DNA of 64,000 bases from Paenibacillus sabinae T27 (lineage in GTDB: Bacteria; Bacillota; Bacilli; Paenibacillales; Paenibacillaceae): NCBI RefSeq assembly GCF_000612505.1, contig NZ_CP004078.1, forward strand, positions 4,426,001 through 4,490,000. The letters run 5' to 3'. Under the pieces are notes generated by a model that saw nothing but the letters and a program-made list of their open reading frames with translations, was not told the origin of the DNA and made no database searches. The position numbers and the translations under genes were made by a program. Positions 60,037 to 64,000 of the stretch are shown one piece after another; position 1 is the first letter of the stretch, and each line of letters starts with the position of its first letter.

Positions 60037-60984
60037 TTAATTAAAGATCGAACTGACTGGTGAAAATTTATCGTGTTGCTTTGAGATATCGGTCTGGAAC
60101 ATCTCTGTGTAGAGTTGGGCCATATGTAGCGATTTATGACCCATGATCCGCATTAGGCTTACTACGTCTCCAGAATTGAGTACGTAATTTCGCGCGAATG
60201 TATAACGTAACGTATGACACGACACGCGGACGCCCTTGATCCCCGCCAATTTTCCATAATCCGATATCTCCTCCTGTACGGTCCGGCGTTTTAGCGGCTG
60301 CCCGTCTACGTTTAAGAAGAATACGTCATTTTCGGAATCACCGCGCAGTTCCAGGTACTCTCGTAAATGAACGGACAGCACGTCACTAAACGGAATTAAA
60401 CGCTCTCGGCGCCATTTTCCGAAGACCTGGATTACGCGCTCCTGCCAAAATACATCGTTTACGCGGAAAGTCAGCGCTTCTTCTAGGCGCATACCCGTAT
60501 CCAACAACAGCAGTATGAAAACGTAATTACGGTAGCCTGCGGGCGTTGATCGGTTTGGGGCCTCAAGGAGAGCCATAACTTGCTCGCGGCTCAACGTACG
60601 CAATATCCGTTTCTCCTCGACGAGCTTATCGATTGCCTCCATTGGATTCTCTGATAGGTACCCTGAACTCAATAAGAAATTAAAGAATGCGCGCAAACTT
60701 CGGATATACTTATTGATTGTTGGTGCGCTGTTCCCCTCGTCATGCCTCGTTTGTATAAACTCTTGGATGTCTTCTAGGATTACGTCATTAACTTTTCCAA
60801 TATCATTCTCATCCATAAAAGCGTTAAACTTTGCTAGAGCTTGCTCATAGGATGCTACCGTGTTTCCGGTCAGGTTTTTGAGTTTGCGTGATCTAATAAA
60901 CATATTGGTAGCGGACTGCATGTCTAGCTTTTCTTTCGCTCCCCGCGTTTCAAGTATCATTTTTCTTTTTTCTTTGTAATCCAT
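60037..60984 (-). CDS. Tyrosine recombinase 2
   Basis: 315 aa from ATG 60984 (AAGGAAG upstream; ATG 60960 overlapping the TGA of the 50-aa gene is an alternative). Catalytic Arg in GMRLEEALTF, HTLRYTFA (HxxR), MGHKSLHMAQLYTE (His, Tyr). C-terminal HDKFSPVSSIFN resembles the end of the other two. Last gene of the operon int3, 71-aa, 50-aa, int2. Confidence 0.9.
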   Translation of the reverse strand: MDYKEKRKMILETRGAKEKLDMQSATNMFIRSRKLKNLTGNTVASYEQALAKFNAFMDENDIGKVNDVILEDIQEFIQTRHDEGNSAPTINKYIRSLRAFFNFLLSSGYLSENPMEAIDKLVEEKRILRTLSREQVMALLEAPNRSTPAGYRNYVFILLLLDTGMRLEEALTFRVNDVFWQERVIQVFGKWRRERLIPFSDVLSVHLREYLELRGDSENDVFFLNVDGQPLKRRTVQEEISDYGKLAGIKGVRVSCHTLRYTFARNYVLNSGDVVSLMRIMGHKSLHMAQLYTEMFQTDISKQHDKFSPVSSIFN

Positions 60985-61109
60985 TCTTGTAACACTTCCT
61001 TAATATCAGTTTCGTCTGCCAATTTGACCGCTATCGCCCGACCGTATACGAAAATGATACGCGTTTCGCCCGGCATTAACGCGGTCAGTTCGCGTAATAT
61101 AACGTTCAA
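60957..61109 (-). CDS. Small coupled protein between integrases
   Basis: 50 aa from TTG 61109; AGGGAGGGGCGG upstream. Its TTGA start overlaps the TGA of the 71-aa gene, and it overlaps the integrase 2 N-terminus. Reads LNVILRELTALMPGETRIIF with a Lys-rich end. Possibly a recombination directionality factor; inference from position only. Confidence 0.5.
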   Translation of the reverse strand: MNVILRELTALMPGETRIIFVYGRAIAVKLADETDIKEVLQEWITKKKEK

Positions 61110-61321
61110 TACCGCCCCTCCCTTCGCGCCTTTCTAAGCTCCCGCACCTTTTCCAGATTCAGTAGCTTAAACGTTCGGTTACGGTAACTCATTAGACGGG
61201 ACCGCCGCATATAATTAGCGTCATAATTACGGTCAGCACGGAGTCGGCCGCCGTACTGTTCAAGTTTTCCGGTATAGTAGCAAAGGCGGTCTGTTAGACG
61301 CTTACCATTTCGACTTTTCAT
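61106..61321 (-). CDS. Small basic protein between integrases
   Basis: 71 aa, very basic (ANYMRRSRLMSYRNRTFKLL, ELRKARREGRY), starting 2 bp after the integrase 3 stop. Size and charge suit an excisionase-like DNA-binding protein, though no helix-turn-helix is clear. Confidence 0.55.
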   Translation of the reverse strand: MKSRNGKRLTDRLCYYTGKLEQYGGRLRADRNYDANYMRRSRLMSYRNRTFKLLNLEKVRELRKARREGRY

Positions 61322-61323
61322 AC

Positions 61324-62286
61324 TTAGTACATCCGCTCAAGCGGACTGAATTTCCGATGCTCGTCACGCACCTCATTACTAAATAGGTTCACGTACGTAC
61401 GCACCTGGTCTAACGTAGCATGGCCGAGCACAGCCTGCAGCGCGAACACATCAGCGCCGTTCTGAACACTCATTTTAGCGAACGTATGGCGCAGGGTATG
61501 TGGTGAGCACCGGACTCCTTTAATGCCCGCTCTACGCCCGTAGAACGCGACTTGTTCCTGCACCTGTCGTACGGTCAGCGGAGTGTTATCGATCGTGACG
61601 AAAAGGTTGTCGTGCTCAAGCGTTCCGCGTAGATTTAGATACCTCGCAAGTTCTTTACGCATGGTCGCCTGAAACGGTACGAGGCGCTGCTTATAGCCCT
61701 TTCCGTCGATCTTGATTACGCCGTCACGCCAGTTAATATCGGTCGTCTTGATTTCGGTAAGCTCGCGGACGCGGACGCCGGTTTCCGCAAATAGCATAAT
61801 CATCGTACGGTCCCGAACGCCGACGAACGTCTTCTGGTCCGGCTGCGCGATTAATAGGCGAAGCTGGTCCGGGGTAAACGTAGCGACGACGGTCTTCTTC
61901 TGCTTAATTAGCGTCATCTTGCGCATAGGGCTCTGCGTTAAATAACCCTCCCGTACGAGGAAGTTGAACAACGCACGGGCGGCCCGGAGTACGCAATTAA
62001 TAGACGTTTCTTTCTGGCCGTCGTCCATCAAATAGAGGATTACGTTTTCTTTTACGGTCTTCTCCGTTATCTTGCTTGGATCGGTGGGCATACGTTGCTT
62101 GTCGAGGATACGCCGGAACTTACCGAGTTCCTGTCGGTAGAATCCGAGTGTATGCGGGCTAATATTCCGGATTTTACCGTCGCGCAAAAATAAATCCATA
62201 GCGCTATCGAAGTCGTCGACGGCATAAACCGGTTGGGCTTGCGGAGTAACATCTTCGAAGGTGAGCGTGTTCTTTCTACGTGCCAT
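61324..62286 (-). CDS. Tyrosine recombinase 3 (nearest attR)
   Basis: 320 aa, ATG with GGAGAACG upstream. Catalytic Arg in GVRVRELTEIK, HTLRHTFA (HxxR), LGHATLDQVRTYVNL (His, Tyr), C-terminal HRKFSPLERMY. Closest of the three to the rebuilt tRNA-Leu, so the best candidate for the integrase that made this insertion. Its C-terminal HxKFSP motif is shared with recombinases 1 and 2, indicating common descent. Confidence 0.9.
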   Translation of the reverse strand: MARRKNTLTFEDVTPQAQPVYAVDDFDSAMDLFLRDGKIRNISPHTLGFYRQELGKFRRILDKQRMPTDPSKITEKTVKENVILYLMDDGQKETSINCVLRAARALFNFLVREGYLTQSPMRKMTLIKQKKTVVATFTPDQLRLLIAQPDQKTFVGVRDRTMIMLFAETGVRVRELTEIKTTDINWRDGVIKIDGKGYKQRLVPFQATMRKELARYLNLRGTLEHDNLFVTIDNTPLTVRQVQEQVAFYGRRAGIKGVRCSPHTLRHTFAKMSVQNGADVFALQAVLGHATLDQVRTYVNLFSNEVRDEHRKFSPLERMY

Positions 62287-62406
62287 TTTTCGTTCTCCAA
62301 TCGTTCGCGTATTCGTTGAGGGACACGCCGGAGGAAACGTTGGATACGATTTAAGTCGTGCGCGGTGGGCCGATTTACCGCGCTATTCTATTGCGTATTA
62401 CTAAAC

Positions 62407-62442
62407 GTAAAAACGCTGACCGAAGCGCTATAAATCAGCGTT
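62407..62442 (-). terminator. Prophage-supplied terminator for the tRNA array
   Basis: AACGCTGA/TCAGCGTT stem followed leftward by TTTTA, 42-77 bp beyond the tRNA-Leu 3' end, with a smaller CCGTTA/TAACGG hairpin before it (about 62460-62476). Confidence 0.72.
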
Positions 62443-62480
62443 CAATCAGCGTTTAAATCACCGTTAATCTAACGGATTTT

Positions 62481-62560
62481 TGATGCCGGTGAGAGGACTC
62501 GAACCTCCACGGTTTCCCTCACGATTTTGAGTCGCGCGCGTCTGCCAGTTCCGCCACACC
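62481..62560. repeat. attR: 80-bp direct repeat within tRNA-Leu
   Basis: Identical to 20672-20751; here it joins the host 5' acceptor strand GCC so that the tRNA is intact. Confidence 0.92.
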
Positions 62561-62563
62561 GGC
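62484..62563 (-). tRNA. tRNA-Leu(CAA)
   Basis: Acceptor GCCGGTG pairs with CACCGGC; anticodon loop CTCAAAA; T arm GAGGTTCGAGTCCTC. CCA not encoded. Prophage integration site; 3' part is phage-derived but identical. Confidence 0.93.
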
Positions 62564-62604
62564 GTAAATCATGGAAATGATCTCATTTCCTCTTAATAAA
62601 GCAA

Positions 62605-62678
62605 TGGAGGCGCCACCCAGATTCGAACTGGGGGTAGAGCTTTTGCAGAGCTGTGCCTTACCACTTGGCTATGGCGCC
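62605..62678 (-). tRNA. tRNA-Cys(GCA)
   Basis: Acceptor GGCGCCA, anticodon GCA in CTCTGCAAAAG, encoded CCA. Confidence 0.95.
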
Positions 62679-62687
62679 GTATGAAGA

Positions 62688-62762
62688 TGGAGCGGACGAC
62701 GGGAATCGAACCCGCGACCCTCGCCTTGGCAAGGCGATGCTCTACCGCTGAGCCACGTCCGC
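62688..62762 (-). tRNA. tRNA-Gly(GCC)
   Basis: Acceptor GCGGACG, anticodon GCC in CCTTGCCAAGG, encoded CCA. Confidence 0.95.
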
Positions 62763-62766
62763 GAAA

Positions 62767-62841
62767 TGGCTGGGGATATAGGATTCGAACCTATGCATGA
62801 CGGAGTCAAAGTCCGTTGCCTTACCGCTTGGCTAATCCCCA
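62767..62841 (-). tRNA. tRNA-Gln(TTG)
   Basis: Acceptor TGGGGAT with ATCCCCA, anticodon TTG in GACTTTGACTC, encoded CCA. Confidence 0.94.
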
Positions 62842-62861
62842 ATGCATTCCATTTAATAATA

Positions 62862-62938
62862 TGGGGCGATCGATGGGACTTGAACCCACGAATGCCGGAG
62901 CCACAATCCGGTGCGTTAACCCCTTCGCCACGACCGCC
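62862..62938 (-). tRNA. tRNA-His(GTG)
   Basis: Anticodon GTG in GATTGTGGCTC; 8-bp acceptor with the extra 5' G; encoded CCA. Confidence 0.94.
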
Positions 62939-62964
62939 ATAGGATATGGAATGCTGAAATATAT

Positions 62965-63038
62965 TGGCAGGGGCAGCAGGAATTGAACCCACACTAACGG
63001 TTTTGGAGACCGCTGTTCTACCTTTAAACTATGCCCCT
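62965..63038 (-). tRNA. tRNA-Trp(CCA)
   Basis: Acceptor AGGGGCA, anticodon CCA in GTCTCCAAAAC, encoded CCA. Confidence 0.95.
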
Positions 63039-63042
63039 AAAC

Positions 63043-63128
63043 TGGTGGAGGATGATGGATTCGAACCACCGAACTCGTAAGAGAACAGATTTACAGTCTG
63101 CTGCGTTTGGCCACTTCGCTAATCCTCC
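63043..63128 (-). tRNA. tRNA-Tyr(GTA)
   Basis: Acceptor GGAGGAT, anticodon GTA in ACTGTAAATC, long variable arm, encoded CCA. Confidence 0.95.
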
Positions 63129-63135
63129 AGGAAAA

Positions 63136-63211
<76 letters not shown>

Positions 63212-63231
63212 TTATTCAATTGTTAAATTCA

Positions 63232-63307
<76 letters not shown>

Positions 63308-63327
63308 AAACCCATATTGAAAATAAA

Positions 63328-63404
63328 TGGCGGAACCGACGGGATTCGAACCCGCGATCTCCTGCGTGACAGGCAGGCATGTTAGGCCTCTACACCACGG
63401 TTCC
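63328..63404 (-). tRNA. tRNA-Asp(GTC)
   Basis: Acceptor GGAACCG, anticodon GTC in CCTGTCACGC, encoded CCA. Confidence 0.95.
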
Positions 63405-63429
63405 ACGAGGCACTTCTTACTAAGAAGAT

Positions 63430-63507
<78 letters not shown>

Positions 63508-63530
63508 TCAGTAATAAAAGTATTGAATTA

Positions 63531-63606
63531 TGGTGGAGGCTGAGGGGATCGAACCCCCGACCCTCTGCTTGTAAGGCAGATGCTCTCCCAGCTGAGCTAA
63601 GCCTCC
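63531..63606 (-). tRNA. tRNA-Val(TAC)
   Basis: Acceptor GGAGGCT, anticodon TAC in CCTTACAAG, encoded CCA. Confidence 0.95.
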
Positions 63607-63659
63607 GTAAAAGAACAATTGTTATCTTACCAAAGATCATAACTGAAAAGCAAGTTTGT

Positions 63660-63721
63660 TCCGACGAACCACTCGGGATTCTCATCCCAGATAAAGAAGA
63701 ATTTGGTGACCCGTAGGGGAT
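63660..63721 (-). pseudogene. Partial duplicate of the tRNA-Glu 3' end and flank
   Basis: 62 bp similar (about 55 identities) to 63771-63832: the last about 18 nt of tRNA-Glu with CCA plus 44 bp downstream including a GGGAT-GAGA-ATCCC hairpin. The rest of the tRNA is missing here. Confidence 0.75.
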
Positions 63722-63814
63722 ACGCCTCGCAAGCGAGTCGACTGCGATGTATTCCTAACGATGTCAATGCTCCGACGAACCACTTGGGATTCTCATCCCC
63801 GGCTAAGAAGAAAA

Positions 63815-63889
63815 TGGTGACCCGTAGGGGATTCGAACCCCTGTTACCTCCGTGAAAGGGAGGTGTCTTAACCCCTTGACCAACGGGCC
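63815..63889 (-). tRNA. tRNA-Glu(TTC)
   Basis: Acceptor GGCCCGT with G-U pair, anticodon TTC in CCTTTCACGG, encoded CCA. Confidence 0.95.
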
Positions 63890-63905
63890 ATACCTTAAAA
63901 AATAG

Positions 63906-63997
63906 TGGCGGAGAGAGAGGGATTCGAACCCTCGAGACGCTTTTGGCGCCTACACGATTTCCAATCGTGCTCCTTCGGCCAACTCGGACACCTCTCC
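63906..63997 (-). tRNA. tRNA-Ser(GGA)
   Basis: Acceptor GGAGAGG, anticodon GGA in GATTGGAAATC, long variable arm, encoded CCA. First tRNA of the array in this window. Confidence 0.95.
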
Positions 63998-64000
63998 ATA

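Larger units (their letters stand above)
20672..62560. mobile_element. Prophage (siphovirus type) integrated in tRNA-Leu(CAA)
   Basis: Bounded by the 80-bp repeat in tRNA-Leu. Contents run: cargo genes, lysis, tail, head, terminase, recombinase, replication and small early genes, repressor, ATPase, three tyrosine recombinases. Tail genes without sheath or baseplate wedge point to a long non-contractile tail; portal and gp7 resemble SPP1, and the capsid resembles SU10/DUF5309. All structural modules look intact, so it may be inducible. Integrases lie next to the rebuilt tRNA, as expected. Confidence 0.93.

Noticed and set aside
58873..62286. A standard recombinase-in-trio (RIT) element
   Set aside because: Genes are not contiguous overlapping triplets, two small genes and a terminator interrupt them, and I found no bounding inverted repeats.

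Overview
The window looks like a chromosome segment of a nitrogen-fixing Paenibacillus (Bacillota). The evidence is a nif gene set preceded by GlnR-type operators, a Bacillus-type tRNA array, a LiaI/PspA/PspC envelope-stress operon, a YesM/YesN two-component pair, secreted alpha-glucan enzymes, strong AGGAGG ribosome binding sites and frequent TTG/GTG starts. Species is inferred from gene content only.

Host left part (1-20671). At 1-1975 a leftward operon encodes a LiaI-like membrane protein, two PspA/IM30 proteins and a PspC protein. An IS110-family element follows (transposase 2271-3449). Next is an extracellular alpha-glucan locus: a lipoprotein binding protein, a YesN regulator, a YesM kinase and a GH66 dextranase-like lipoprotein run leftward, while a GH31 alpha-glucosidase, a TapA/YqxM-like secreted protein and a GH13 alpha-amylase run rightward. 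A leftward nif set follows: nifE, nifN, a NifX/NifB-C-terminal-like gene and nifH. It lacks nifD/K/B here. The promoter of the last two genes lies between two GlnR-like operators.

Prophage (20672-62560, about 41.9 kb). It is inserted in a tRNA-Leu(CAA) gene and bounded by an 80-bp identical direct repeat (attL/attR). Three rightward genes sit next to attL. The leftward late block (about 23.3-47.1 kb) holds lysis genes, tail genes (Tal, split Dit, CE4-deacetylase tail protein, tape measure, tail chaperones, tail tube), head genes (SPP1-like portal and gp7, SU10/DUF5309-type capsid, scaffold) and terminase. This indicates a siphovirus. Two free-standing homing-endonuclease-like genes interrupt it. 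The early region (47.5-57.1 kb) holds a serine recombinase, two paralogous winged-helix genes each followed by its own iteron set and an almost identical 58-bp element, an ATP-dependent DNA ligase, a ParB-like protein, many small genes and a complete hammerhead ribozyme core (56107-56164). The lysogeny end has a Cro/CI-type repressor, an AT-rich AAA ATPase gene and three tyrosine recombinases.

Host right part (62484-64000). A leftward tRNA array reads Ser-Glu-Val-fMet-Asp-Phe-Thr-Tyr-Trp-His-Gln-Gly-Cys-Leu. Its presumed terminator (20625-20668) is now 42 kb away beyond the prophage, and the prophage supplies a substitute terminator at attR.

Most noteworthy: the hammerhead ribozyme; twin origin-like modules; several prophage genes whose best start is AUC/AUA after a strong Shine-Dalgarno; a split Dit around a deacetylase tail protein; and the dual GlnR sites on a partial nif cluster.
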